64,000 nucleotides of DNA from an uncultured Acetatifactor sp. (GTDB taxonomy: Bacteria > Bacillota > Clostridia > Lachnospirales > Lachnospiraceae), in the NCBI GenBank assembly GCA_934402375.1, contig CAKRUB010000005.1:51252-115251 (forward strand), given 5' to 3'. Both the position numbers and the translations under genes were made by a program. The notes beneath the pieces were generated by a model. The model saw only the letters and a program-made list of their open reading frames with translations, was not told the DNA's origin and did not search any database. Below, piece by piece: positions 17,804-26,873 of the stretch; positions within the stretch are counted from its first letter, which is position 1; each line of letters begins with the position of its first letter.

Positions 17804-20137
17804 ATGAGAACAGTATGTATTGCGGTTTTGGCAGTTTTGCTGGCTGTGACTGTGGGGTGCTGTTTTTTCACGGTGAGGAAGAAAAGTGAATATTCCGCGG
17901 CGATTCTGCGGCTGCTGATCTCCGGCATTGTGGCGATGGCGGGTTATATCGGGTTCCTTCTCTCGGAGCGGGTGACATGGGCGCTGTTTTTTGACGGACT
18001 TTATTTCATCTGCACAGACTGGCTTCTGGTCTGTATGCTTGCCTATGTGTGTCGGTATACGAATGTAAAGGTACATACGAAGGTGTTCTGGTATGCCATT
18101 CTGGCATGTGCGGGAGGAGATACGGTTTCCCTGCTGCTCAATGTGAAGACAGGACATATGTTCCGGCTTGCTGAGACAGTGCATGAGAGTACAGGCATCC
18201 TTTACTGGAGTGCGGACTTTATGCCGCTGCACTACTGGCACCTTGGATTTTGTTATTTTTTGACGATACTGATCTTTCTGATTCTGATCGTCAAGACCGC
18301 GACGACCTCATGGATGTACCGGAAAATGTATCTGTATACGATGGTTCCGTTTGCCGTGGTGCTTGTGGTGAACGCCGCCTGTTATTCGAGCGATTTCCCG
18401 GTCGACTTTTCTTTGTTTTTCTATGTTGTGCTGGCGATCTGTATCTGTTATTGTTCGCTGTACGCCGCGCCGAAGGGATTGCTGGAGGACACGCTTGTCA
18501 ATGTGGTGAAGAATTTCAAGAGCGCGGTCATCTGTTTTGACATCAATGGGAAATGCATTTATGCAAATGCCAAGGCATACGAGTTTTTTGAAGCGAAGGA
18601 CGAGAGGGAAAATATTGTTTTTGAACAGTTTTACCGGAACTGGAGAGAGCGGAACCCGGGAATTTCGGGGGATTATGAGCAGTGGGAGGAAAATCGCGGC
18701 ACAAAGGAGGCGGAGCGGTTTTTCCATATGGAGTATCAGCGGCTGAAGGACAAGAGGAATGCCACTCTCGGCTATACCTTCCGTCTGACGGATCGGACGG
18801 AGGAGATCCGCCGCTTTCGGGAGGAACAGTATCTCGCGACTCACGACAGGCTGACCGGGCTGTATAACAGGGAATATTTTTTCCAGAAGGTGGAGCAGAT
18901 CCTGCAGAGAAAGCCGGAGGTTCGCCGGTACATGGTATGTACGAACATCAAGAACTTCAAGCTCGTCAACGATCTGTTCGGCGAGGAGATGGGAGACCGG
19001 GTGCTTGTGGATCAGGCATCCATGATGAAATTCGGAAATTATGAGGACTGTATCGCCGGCAGAATTGAGGCGGACAAGTTTGCAATGCTGATCTCGGAGG
19101 AGAATTTCAGCGACGAGCTCGCAGTGAAGAACCTCGCAAGGCTGCAATACATGATCAATGACTGCAACTACAAGATACATATTGTCATCGGTGTATACCG
19201 GATCGAAGACCCGAAGGAGAGCCCGCAGGTGATGTATGACAGGGCGAGTATGGCAATCCAGTCGGCGCAGAGCGATTATCAGAAAACAGTGGTCTACTAT
19301 GACTCACAGATGCTGAAACAGCTCATCTATGAGAAGGGCATTGTCAGAGAATTTGACCATGCGATCAGCACGGGACAGTTCAGAATGTATCTGCAGCCGC
19401 TCGTGAGAGCAGACCGGACGCTGAAAGGGGCGGAGGCGCTTGCCAGATGGGTTCATCCGGCACGGGGACTGATTATGCCGGTAAACTTTATCTCGGTCGT
19501 GGAGAAAACCGGACTGATCAGCAAGCTGGACGAATATATGTGGGAGCTTGCGGCGAGGAAGCTCAGAGAATGGAAGGACATCGGCAGAGACAATCTGACT
19601 ATATCGGTCAACATATCTGCAAAGGATTTCTATTACACGGATCTGTATAAGACCTTCACCGGGCTTGTTGAGAAATACGGAATCGCACCCGGAAATCTTA
19701 ATCTGGAAATTACGGAGACGGTTTTGATGTCGGATCTGCAGCATCATATGGAAACCCTGACGAGACTTCAGGATTACGGCTTTGTCATCGAGCTGGATGA
19801 TTTCGGGAGCGGCTACTCCTCCCTGAATATGCTGAAGGATATCACAGCGGATGTGTTGAAGATCGACATGCTGTTCCTGAGGGAGACAGAGCATACGGTG
19901 AGAAACCGTATCATTCTGCAGTCGGTGATCTCGATGGCGAAGCAGCTTGGCATGGCTGTCATCACGGAGGGCGTGGAGACGGAGGAACAGCTTGAGAGTC
20001 TGAAGAAAATGGGCTGCGAACTCTTTCAGGGCTATTACTTCTCACGGCCGATCGCTGTGGAGGAGTTTGAACAAAAATACATCGGAGAGGCTGCCAGAAG
20101 GAAAGCGCGGGATGAGGGCAGCCGGGAAGGAATCTAG
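17804..20137 (+). CDS. Membrane c-di-GMP phosphodiesterase: 7TM-like region, degenerate GGDEF, active EAL
   Basis: A 777-aa protein. Residues ~1-215 hold about seven membrane segments, ~225-330 a PAS-like linker, ~345-500 a GGDEF domain and ~515-765 an EAL domain. The cyclase signature is replaced by EADKF (422-426), so diguanylate cyclase activity is unlikely. The EAL domain keeps E544-A-L, NISAKDF, LEITET, DDFGSGYSS, LKID and ITEGVE, the residues needed to hydrolyse c-di-GMP. The GGDEF part may instead bind GTP as a regulator. The start at 17804 has GGAGGA eight bases upstream. It opens a run of same-strand genes. Confidence 0.92.
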   Translation: MRTVCIAVLAVLLAVTVGCCFFTVRKKSEYSAAILRLLISGIVAMAGYIGFLLSERVTWALFFDGLYFICTDWLLVCMLAYVCRYTNVKVHTKVFWYAILACAGGDTVSLLLNVKTGHMFRLAETVHESTGILYWSADFMPLHYWHLGFCYFLTILIFLILIVKTATTSWMYRKMYLYTMVPFAVVLVVNAACYSSDFPVDFSLFFYVVLAICICYCSLYAAPKGLLEDTLVNVVKNFKSAVICFDINGKCIYANAKAYEFFEAKDERENIVFEQFYRNWRERNPGISGDYEQWEENRGTKEAERFFHMEYQRLKDKRNATLGYTFRLTDRTEEIRRFREEQYLATHDRLTGLYNREYFFQKVEQILQRKPEVRRYMVCTNIKNFKLVNDLFGEEMGDRVLVDQASMMKFGNYEDCIAGRIEADKFAMLISEENFSDELAVKNLARLQYMINDCNYKIHIVIGVYRIEDPKESPQVMYDRASMAIQSAQSDYQKTVVYYDSQMLKQLIYEKGIVREFDHAISTGQFRMYLQPLVRADRTLKGAEALARWVHPARGLIMPVNFISVVEKTGLISKLDEYMWELAARKLREWKDIGRDNLTISVNISAKDFYYTDLYKTFTGLVEKYGIAPGNLNLEITETVLMSDLQHHMETLTRLQDYGFVIELDDFGSGYSSLNMLKDITADVLKIDMLFLRETEHTVRNRIILQSVISMAKQLGMAVITEGVETEEQLESLKKMGCELFQGYYFSRPIAVEEFEQKYIGEAARRKARDEGSREGI

Positions 20138-20156
20138 ATTGAAAAGGAATCAAAAA

Positions 20157-20792
20157 ATGAAACTGACATGTTTTGCAAGACCGCCTAAATTCAGAAACCG
20201 GATGGTTATGATGATCATAGGCATCCTGTTACAGGGCTTTGGTCTTGCCCTGTTGATTAAGCTGAATCTCGGAACGGATCCCTGTTCGTGCCTGACGCAG
20301 GGAGTCATCCGGTATATTCCGATCAGCTTCGGAACTGCACAGTTTTTGTGCCATCTTGTGACCTTTCTTTTTGTGATACGGTTCGATATGAGCCTGATCG
20401 GGTTCGGCACAATCGGCAATATGGTATGTCTGGGTTATATAGCGGATTTCTGGGGCTGGGTGTGGAACAGTCTTCTGCCGGAGAATTTTTTCCAACAGCC
20501 TGTGGCGCGCTATGGTTTGTTACTGCCCGCGTTGGTGGTCTTTATCCTTGGCGCGGCTACCTATATGACGGCAGGGCTCGGAACCTCTCCCTATGACGGT
20601 CTTCCCTTTATCATATCAAAGCATGTGCACAGACTGTCCTTCAAGGCAATCAGAATGATATGGGATGTCTGCTTTATGATAGCGGGCTTTATTCTCGGCG
20701 GAGATGTCGGGATCGTCACGGTGGCGGTCGCTTTTTTCCTCGGACCGGTAATCACATGGCTCGGGAAAAAGCTGCGGAGGTTTATAGAGTGA
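20157..20792 (+). CDS. YczE/YitT-like integral membrane protein
   Basis: A 211-aa membrane protein with five or six hydrophobic segments. The pattern GLALLIKLNLGTDPCSCL and the near-repeat AGLGTSPYDGLPF are typical of the YczE-like family, whose members are of unclear function. I start at the ATG at 20157, seven bases after AGGAA, rather than at an upstream in-frame ATG inside the EAL gene. Its last four bases overlap the GTG start of the CapA gene, implying translational coupling. Confidence 0.78.
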   Translation: MKLTCFARPPKFRNRMVMMIIGILLQGFGLALLIKLNLGTDPCSCLTQGVIRYIPISFGTAQFLCHLVTFLFVIRFDMSLIGFGTIGNMVCLGYIADFWGWVWNSLLPENFFQQPVARYGLLLPALVVFILGAATYMTAGLGTSPYDGLPFIISKHVHRLSFKAIRMIWDVCFMIAGFILGGDVGIVTVAVAFFLGPVITWLGKKLRRFIE

Positions 20793-22105
20793 AAAGAGGA
20801 ATTGCAATCTGTCTGAGCTGTATGCTTTTGCTGTGCGGCTGTAATGCCGGTGGGCGGGGGGCGGACGATCTGACACCGGAGGTGACAGCCGGAGAGTCAG
20901 TTGTGTCAGATGCCGGAACGAGCTTGGAGTCATTGTCGGAGGCAACGCCCGAACCGACACCGGAAGTCGCGCCGGAGCCGACGCCTGAACCGACACCCGA
21001 GCCGACACCGGCGCCGGAGATGTCAATCGTCATGGTCGGAGATGTGCTGCTGCATACACCTGTTGCGAAGAGCGGCGAGATGGAGGACGGAGGCTATGAC
21101 TTTCATCCCCTGTTTGAAAATGTCAGGGAAGAGATCATGATGGCAGATCTGGCACTGGTGAACCAGGAGGTCATCATCGGCGGCACCGGGTTGGGCATCA
21201 GCGGCTATCCGGCATTCAATGCGCCGTATGAGCTGGGGGATGCACTGGCGGACACGGGCTTTGATGTCATCCTGCACGCGACGAATCATGCGCTGGACAA
21301 GGGAAAGAGGGGCATTTTAAACTGTCTGGAATTCTGGAGAACCTCGTACCCGGAGAAGGCGGTACTCGGGATTCATGACCGGGAGGAGGGCAGTCGGGAC
21401 ATCTATGTCTATGAGCAGGACGGCATTCGCATCGCCATCCTGAATTACACCTACGGGACGAACGGGATTGCACTGCCGGAGGGGATGCCGTTCGCGGTGG
21501 ATTTATTGGAGAAGGAGCGTGTCATTGCGGACTTGCAGGCAGCGGAGGAGCTTGCGGACTTTACCATCGTCTGCCCACATTGGGGAACGGAGTACACGCT
21601 GACCCAGACAAAGGAGCAGGAGCGCTGGGCAAAGCTGTTTGCGGAGAATGGCGCGGATCTTGTCATCGGGACACATCCGCATGTGATAGAGCCTGTCAGA
21701 TGGCTGACACAGGATGAGAACGGAGAATGGACGCAGAGCGCGTCACAGCCGGAGGATGGGCAGGGTACGCTGACCTATTACTCGCTGGGAAATTTCGCAA
21801 ACTGGACCTCCGGAACGGGGGACGGCGTTGCTAACCGCATGGTCGGCGGCATGGCGAGGGTGACGCTGACAGAGAATGAGGACGGCAGAGTGCAGATACG
21901 GAGCTGGGATGTGGAGCCGCTGGTCTGCCATGTCGAGAAGGGCTTCGGCGGAGTGACGGTATATCCGCTTGCGCTGTATAATGAGGAGATGGCTGCGAGA
22001 AATGAGATCATCGGGCAGGACAGCCATTTTTCACTGGAATATTGCCATGACCTTGTGGAGACAGTATTCGGAGAGGCGGTAGAGACATCTTGGATAAGCG
22101 ATTAG
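20789..22105 (+). CDS. CapA-family lipoprotein (metallophosphatase-like, poly-gamma-glutamate type)
   Basis: A 438-aa surface lipoprotein: signal peptide with lipobox LCGC at Cys18. A ~35-residue proline/glutamate linker built from TPEPTPE repeats leads to a CapA domain (~80-400) with MVGDVLLHTP, the ALVNQE motif, HATNHALDKG, CPHWGTEY and IGTHPHVIEP, all metal-site motifs of this calcineurin-like group. The GTG start overlaps the preceding stop (GTGA) with GGAGG eight bases before it. There are no other poly-gamma-glutamate genes nearby, so the substrate is open; the domain is probably held in or beyond the peptidoglycan by its linker. Confidence 0.88.
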   Translation: MKRGIAICLSCMLLLCGCNAGGRGADDLTPEVTAGESVVSDAGTSLESLSEATPEPTPEVAPEPTPEPTPEPTPAPEMSIVMVGDVLLHTPVAKSGEMEDGGYDFHPLFENVREEIMMADLALVNQEVIIGGTGLGISGYPAFNAPYELGDALADTGFDVILHATNHALDKGKRGILNCLEFWRTSYPEKAVLGIHDREEGSRDIYVYEQDGIRIAILNYTYGTNGIALPEGMPFAVDLLEKERVIADLQAAEELADFTIVCPHWGTEYTLTQTKEQERWAKLFAENGADLVIGTHPHVIEPVRWLTQDENGEWTQSASQPEDGQGTLTYYSLGNFANWTSGTGDGVANRMVGGMARVTLTENEDGRVQIRSWDVEPLVCHVEKGFGGVTVYPLALYNEEMAARNEIIGQDSHFSLEYCHDLVETVFGEAVETSWISD

Positions 22106-22836
22106 AGAGAACGGAGCTGCTGTTAGGCAGCGAAAATATAGAGAGATTAAAGCGGTCGAGAGTGGCAGTATTCGGCGTCGGCGGCGTCGGCGGTTATGTT
22201 GTGGAAGCGCTCGCCAGATGCGGGATCGGTACGCTCGACCTCATCGATAATGACGAGGTCGCAGAGAGTAATCTGAACCGGCAGATCATTGCAACGGTCA
22301 GCACGATCGGAAGACCGAAGGTCGAGGCTGCGAGAGACAGGGTTCTGGATATCAACCCAGATTGTCAGGTCAATATCCATCAGGTCTTTTTCCTGCCAGA
22401 GACGGCGGACGACTTTGACTTTTCGGAATACGATTATGTGGTGGATGCAATTGACACGGTGACGGGAAAGCTGATGCTGGTGGAGCGGGCGAAGGCGGCA
22501 GGCACGCCGATCATCTGCTCGATGGGCGCGGGAAATAAGCTCGACCCGACGGCATTTCAGGTGGCAGATATTTATCGGACGAAGGTCTGTCCCTTGGCGA
22601 AGGTTATGCGCCGGGAGCTGAAAAAACGTGGCATAGATTCCCTGAAGGTGGTATACTCGGAGGAAAAGCCGCTGGTGCCGGGAGGCATGGGGAGCGGAAA
22701 CGGCGAACTGCCGGCACTCCCGCCCGGCAGACGACAGACGCCGGGAAGTGTCTCGTTTGTGCCGTCTGTCGCCGGACTGATCATAGCGGGTGAAGTGGTA
22801 AAGGATTTGTGCCGGATTACGGCTGAGGAGGATTAG
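22090..22836 (+). CDS. tcdA: tRNA threonylcarbamoyladenosine dehydratase (E1-like)
   Basis: A 248-aa ThiF/MoeB-superfamily enzyme that closes t6A to cyclic t6A on tRNA using ATP. Visible features: VAVFGVGGVGGYVVEALARCG (Rossmann loop), DNDEVAESNLNRQ, the DAIDTVTGK segment and VCPLAKVMRRELKKRG with the conserved cysteine. The length and the KPLVPGG...SVSFVPSVAG tail fit TcdA rather than ThiF or MoeB. The TTG start lies inside the CapA gene, overlapping by 16 bp; its ribosome site is weak (GGAGAGG 13 bases away), so the exact start is less sure. Confidence 0.9.
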   Translation: MDKRLERTELLLGSENIERLKRSRVAVFGVGGVGGYVVEALARCGIGTLDLIDNDEVAESNLNRQIIATVSTIGRPKVEAARDRVLDINPDCQVNIHQVFFLPETADDFDFSEYDYVVDAIDTVTGKLMLVERAKAAGTPIICSMGAGNKLDPTAFQVADIYRTKVCPLAKVMRRELKKRGIDSLKVVYSEEKPLVPGGMGSGNGELPALPPGRRQTPGSVSFVPSVAGLIIAGEVVKDLCRITAEED

Positions 22837-22837
22837 T

Positions 22838-23674
22838 ATGTACCAGATAATTGACGGTAAGAAAATTTCACAGGAAATCAAGGACGAACTCAGGGAGAAG
22901 ATGGCGGAGCTGAAGCAGAAGGGCGGGAGCAGATGTCTCGCCGTGATTCAGGTCGGCGACGATCCCGCGTCCTCGGTCTATGTCAACAATAAAAAGAAGG
23001 CATGCGAATACATCGGCATCGATTCCGAGAGCTATCATCTGCCGGAGGAGACAACGGAGAAGGAACTGCTGGAGCTGATCGATGAGTTAAACAGGAAGCC
23101 GGAGGTCAACGGAATTCTTGTGCAGCTTCCGCTGCCGAAGCAGATCGACGAGAATAAAATTTTATTAGCGATTTCGCCCGAGAAGGATGTGGACGGCTTT
23201 CATCCCGTCAATGTAGGAAACCTGTGTATCGGCAGACCGGGCTTTGTCTCCTGTACGCCTGCCGGTGTGATCCAGCTTCTCAAGCACTCCGGCATCGAAA
23301 TTGAGGGAAAGGAATGCGTTGTCCTCGGAAGAAGCAATATCGTCGGCAAGCCCATGGCAATGTTGCTGCTCCGGGAGAACGGAACGGTGACGGTCTGCCA
23401 TTCCCGCACGAAGGATCTGAAGGAAATCACAAGGCGTGCGGACATACTGGTCGCAGCCATTGGCAAGCCGAAATTTATCGATGCTGATTATGTCAAAGAG
23501 GGCGCTGTCGTGATCGATGTGGGAATCCACAGGAACGAGAACGGAAAGCTCTGCGGGGATGTGGACTTTGAGAGTGTTGCACCCCACTGTGCAGCAATTA
23601 CTCCGGTTCCCGGGGGTGTCGGACCGATGACGATTGCCATGCTGATGCATAATTGCGTGGAAGGGATCAGATAG
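22838..23674 (+). CDS. folD: Bifunctional methylene-THF dehydrogenase / methenyl-THF cyclohydrolase
   Basis: A 278-aa cytosolic enzyme of one-carbon metabolism, interconverting 5,10-methylene-THF and 10-formyl-THF. It shows the catalytic Tyr/Lys segment SVYVNNKKKACEYIGI (~47-62), VQLPLPKQID (~95-104), the NADP loop VVLGRSNIVGKPMA and the signature PVPGGVGPMT. The length is normal. GAGGAGG precedes the start, 1 bp after tcdA. It appears to be the ordinary housekeeping copy. Confidence 0.97.
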   Translation: MYQIIDGKKISQEIKDELREKMAELKQKGGSRCLAVIQVGDDPASSVYVNNKKKACEYIGIDSESYHLPEETTEKELLELIDELNRKPEVNGILVQLPLPKQIDENKILLAISPEKDVDGFHPVNVGNLCIGRPGFVSCTPAGVIQLLKHSGIEIEGKECVVLGRSNIVGKPMAMLLLRENGTVTVCHSRTKDLKEITRRADILVAAIGKPKFIDADYVKEGAVVIDVGIHRNENGKLCGDVDFESVAPHCAAITPVPGGVGPMTIAMLMHNCVEGIR

Positions 23675-23686
23675 AGGAGAGTACAG

Positions 23687-23971
23687 ATGCAGCATCATAT
23701 TATTGTGAAGTGGAACTCTAAGGTGGAGGATAAGAGAGCACTCTGTCCGGAGATCGATGCGCTTTTCAGAAAGACGCTTGCAATACCGGGAGTTCATAAG
23801 ATAGAAGTGGTTCCGAATATAATAGACAGACCAAACCGGTATGATCTGATGATAAGGATGACAATGGAGGAAGAGGCGCTTCCGGCATATGACGCCAGTC
23901 CGTGGCATGCGGAGTGGAAGGAGCGGTACGGAAGCCTCATGGAGAGCAAGGCTATCTTTGACTGCGTGTAA
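23687..23971 (+). CDS. Dabb-type dimeric alpha-beta barrel protein
   Basis: A 94-aa protein with the stress-responsive A/B barrel pattern: MQHHIIVKWN, PGVHKIEVVPN, YDLMIRMTMEEEALPAYDAS and HAEWKE. Members form small dimers; their function is mostly unknown. It lies 12 bp after folD with a GAGGAG site and is the last gene of this run. Confidence 0.82.
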   Translation: MQHHIIVKWNSKVEDKRALCPEIDALFRKTLAIPGVHKIEVVPNIIDRPNRYDLMIRMTMEEEALPAYDASPWHAEWKERYGSLMESKAIFDCV

Positions 23972-23995
23972 AGACAGCCTTGCGGTCTTTTTAGT
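23970..23995. terminator. Short hairpin between convergent genes
   Basis: AAAGAC (23970-23975) and GTCTTT (23985-23990) followed by TTAG. A six-pair stem between the Dabb gene and the xylanase gene; weak but well placed for both strands. Confidence 0.45.
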
Positions 23996-26357
23996 CGAAG
24001 ACGAGCTGGGCAAAATTGTAAAAGCCCAGATACCAGATTTTGAAGTCATGCCCACCCTTTAATTCCTGCCACATGAAGTTTTTCTCAGAGTCAAACTGAG
24101 TGCAGACGGTGGGGAGATTCTTTGCGGCGGCAGATGCACTTTCATAGGCAATATCATCCTGCAGTCCGCAGATGTTATAAAAGTAATAAATCTCATTTGT
24201 ATTATTCTTTAACAACTCGGCGGTTTTTTCCGCTGGATTGCTGGTCGGCGCAGCAGAAAAGGCACCGAAGTAACCGAAGAGGTCTACACATTCCCCGATA
24301 CCGATATTGATGGTCTGCATTCCGCCCATCGACAGTCCTGCCATCGCACGGTGCTCTCTGGTGGCACTGAGGTCATAGCCGTTTTCATCGTACTCCGCAT
24401 AGGTTGAGTACGTTTTTTCTATAAACGGAATCAGATCATTACGCAGCTCCTGACCAAATACATAGAAGGAATTAAAATCTGAACCGCTGGCGGCATGATT
24501 GCTGCTAGAGCGCCCGTTTGGAGTGACAACGATGAAAGGTTCAATATCCCCATTGTAAATAAGATTGTCCATCATACGCTTTACTTCTGAGGCGTTTCCG
24601 GTCATTCCCCATTCGTTTTCGTCTCCGCCGATTCCGTGCATCAGATAAAGGACATTATATTTTTTGTCCCTGCTGTAACCATAAGGAAGATAGACATTTG
24701 CCTCCTTTGTGACGGGGGCACCATCGCCGAAGTAATCGTAGGATGTGTAGGAGACGGATTCGATCGTTCCGGCTTCTGTAAGCTGATAAGTTAAATATTT
24801 GGAAGGAATGATCTCACTGATCTCAGCAGTGGGTTCCCGGAGAGTCTGTCCCTGTTCGGTGACAGGCTCCTGTGTAGTCTCCGGTGCTACATTTTCTGTT
24901 TCCTGTCGTATTGCCTCTGCAATCTTGTCCTGATCTTGTGTCATGTTTGTTTCCTCCTTTGGTTGATACAATGTTTTCATGATATTTCTGACACTTTCAA
25001 ACGCGGGCTTCGGCTGGAAGCCACCGTCGAACAGGCGGGAGTTGGTGGTATCTCCCGGGCGGTAGTGGTCGATCAGCCCGAAGAAGGTGACGTTGGTGAT
25101 GTTTGCCTTTCCGCCTCCTGCCGTGTCGAGAGCCTTTAGCAACATGAAAATCTGACCGTAGCGGTCGCCCTGCTTCTTAAAGGACTCATCATCCTCTTCG
25201 GTGACGCTGACGGACAGCTCCGTGATCTGAATCTCCAGCTCCAATTCTGCAAACTTCTTGATCGTCAGCTCGAGAATGCCTATCGTAGGCGAGGTAACGC
25301 CCCAGTAGCCCTGCATACCGATGCCGTCGATCAGACCCTTTTCCTTCAACGAACTGCAAAGCGTATAGATCGCGTCCCTCTTTTCCGTCTGGAAGGTGTT
25401 GAAATCATTGTAGAAGAGCTTCACACCGTCCGCGGCATATTTCCGCGCGTAGGTGAACGCCATCTCGACATATTCCTCCCCGATAGTGACATACCATGGG
25501 TTCGGTGTTCCGTCGTTTTCTGTGCGGCAGAGGAAAGCGCTGTTCTGGTCGCCCTTGCCAGGATCGACCGCCTCGTTGACGACGTCCCAGCAATAAACCA
25601 CTCCGGGATAATTGTCCTGAACATGCGTCATCAGCTGCTTAATATAGCTTTCCATGCGGAAGAGCATAGTTTCCTTGTCGACGTATTCCGCATTGCTGTC
25701 GTAGTTTTCACGGAAGAACCAGTCCGGTGTCTGTGTGTGCCAGACAAGCGTATGTCCGCGCATCTTCATATCGTTCTGCATACACCATTCCAGCGTGGGA
25801 TCAATCGTCTCAAAGGTGAGAACAGGACTGCCGTCCCCCTCCGATGCGCTCCGGATGCTCGCCGCCTGATCCAGAAGATAAGCGCTTTTCATCAGATTCG
25901 TCATGGTGCAGCTGTTAAAATGCTTCTTCGCTACAGCCATATACTCCGGCATATTCAGAGTCTGACTCTCCAGAGAACTGCCGTTGATTCCGACGCCAAG
26001 CGTAAAAAAGTCCGAACAGAGATCCTTTAAGGCAGGCTCCGTCAGAGCAGCGGTCAGATCGTAACCGCTATAGCGGAAGGAGTCCAGAACCTCCTGCCAG
26101 TAAAGCTCGTCCTCGTCTACAGAATCGTCGCTGTCATTAGCGCCGCCAACATTGTCACTGCCATCACCAGCGTCATTAACCTCTGCATCCGCCCCACCTG
26201 CTTTTTCACTTTCAGGCTCCTTCGACGTTTCCGCCGAAGCCTCCTGTGTTACTTCACTATTCAAAGACGGTTCAACCGCCTGCTCCGCGCCGCACCCTCC
26301 CGCAAATAGTGCTGCACATATGCCCAGTGTCGCCAAAATTGTTCTTCTTTTTCCCAT
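23991..26357 (-). CDS. Surface lipoprotein GH10 endo-xylanase fused to CE1 feruloyl esterase
   Basis: A 788-aa bifunctional enzyme. The signal peptide has lipobox AGGC (Cys ~22), then a ~55-residue acidic linker, a GH10 barrel at ~85-475 and a CE1 esterase at ~535-785. GH10 catalysis is intact: acid/base Glu262 in WDVVNEA and nucleophile Glu380 in ITELSV. The esterase shows LMHGIGGDENEW, nucleophile Ser676 in GLSMGGMQ and the His in GGHDF. Together they cut xylan chains and release ferulate cross-links outside the cell. The ATG at 26357 is preferred because GGGGGA precedes it and a lipoprotein signal follows at once; an ORF extends further upstream without these. It is divergent from the Opp-type importer. 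Confidence 0.93.
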   Translation of the reverse strand: MGKRRTILATLGICAALFAGGCGAEQAVEPSLNSEVTQEASAETSKEPESEKAGGADAEVNDAGDGSDNVGGANDSDDSVDEDELYWQEVLDSFRYSGYDLTAALTEPALKDLCSDFFTLGVGINGSSLESQTLNMPEYMAVAKKHFNSCTMTNLMKSAYLLDQAASIRSASEGDGSPVLTFETIDPTLEWCMQNDMKMRGHTLVWHTQTPDWFFRENYDSNAEYVDKETMLFRMESYIKQLMTHVQDNYPGVVYCWDVVNEAVDPGKGDQNSAFLCRTENDGTPNPWYVTIGEEYVEMAFTYARKYAADGVKLFYNDFNTFQTEKRDAIYTLCSSLKEKGLIDGIGMQGYWGVTSPTIGILELTIKKFAELELEIQITELSVSVTEEDDESFKKQGDRYGQIFMLLKALDTAGGGKANITNVTFFGLIDHYRPGDTTNSRLFDGGFQPKPAFESVRNIMKTLYQPKEETNMTQDQDKIAEAIRQETENVAPETTQEPVTEQGQTLREPTAEISEIIPSKYLTYQLTEAGTIESVSYTSYDYFGDGAPVTKEANVYLPYGYSRDKKYNVLYLMHGIGGDENEWGMTGNASEVKRMMDNLIYNGDIEPFIVVTPNGRSSSNHAASGSDFNSFYVFGQELRNDLIPFIEKTYSTYAEYDENGYDLSATREHRAMAGLSMGGMQTINIGIGECVDLFGYFGAFSAAPTSNPAEKTAELLKNNTNEIYYFYNICGLQDDIAYESASAAAKNLPTVCTQFDSEKNFMWQELKGGHDFKIWYLGFYNFAQLVFD

Positions 26358-26457
26358 GCAATTTCCCCCAAACTTCTTTTCGTAACATATAGGTATCTTA
26401 TATTCAGATAAGTAAGATAGTACTTCGGTAACCGCCATTTCCAGCTGCCCAGCCACA

Positions 26458-26596
26458 GTTGCGAAGGTGCACATGGCCACAAGCAGTGCACTCTGGAGCC
26501 GCCGGCACTTAGCTGGCGTATTCTGACAGCTTATGTGCCGCTGCGAGCGGAAGGTAGCGAGAGCGTGCCTGCGGTGGTCTGTGCACCTTACGCAAC
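26458..26596 (-). repeat. Dispersed palindromic repeat, copy 2 (inverted)
   Basis: The same ~140-bp element as at 8633 and 37208, read on the minus strand. The outer arms here are GTTGCGAAGGTGCAC (26458-26472) and GTGCACCTTACGCAAC (26581-26596), which differ from the other copies on both sides yet pair better. The inner hairpin is AGCTG (26511-26515) / CAGCT (26527-26531). It fills much of the 516-bp gap between the divergent xylanase and importer genes. Confidence 0.85.
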
Positions 26597-26656
26597 GTCC
26601 CCTTTGCCCAGCAACTTCCCCTTACGCAATCCCCGTCCCCTTTGCCCAGCAACGTT
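26587..26656 (+). repeat. Short tandem duplication beside palindromic repeat copy 2
   Basis: GTCCCCTTTGCCCAGCAAC occurs at 26597-26615 and again at 26635-26653; CTTACGCAA also occurs twice (26587, 26622). It looks like a ~37-bp unit duplicated once at the edge of the palindromic element. Confidence 0.7.
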
Positions 26657-26790
26657 CCTACCTCCAATATAACATACCTCACCTCCCCCCCACTTTGCAC
26701 TTCTTGCGCTCCTATCCCCATACCTTGCGAAGAAAAACCGCACAAAGCTGGAAATGACAGCCACGCCCCGCATTGTACCTGATAAAATAC

Positions 26791-26818
26791 TTGCAAACCA
26801 TGATTTCTATGGTAAAAT
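26791..26818 (+). promoter_or_regulatory. Promoter of the Opp-type importer operon
   Basis: TTGCAA (26791-26796), 16 bp, TAAAAT (26813-26818), 56 bp before the binding-protein start. Confidence 0.5.
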
Positions 26819-26873
26819 GAGGGTGACAATAGAATAATGAGAGGAAATTTCTGATTCGAAGAGGAGAAGAGTT

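Noticed and set aside
26597..26653. Direct repeats as plasmid iterons or an origin
   Set aside because: Only two copies exist and they abut the palindromic element; no replication gene is nearby.
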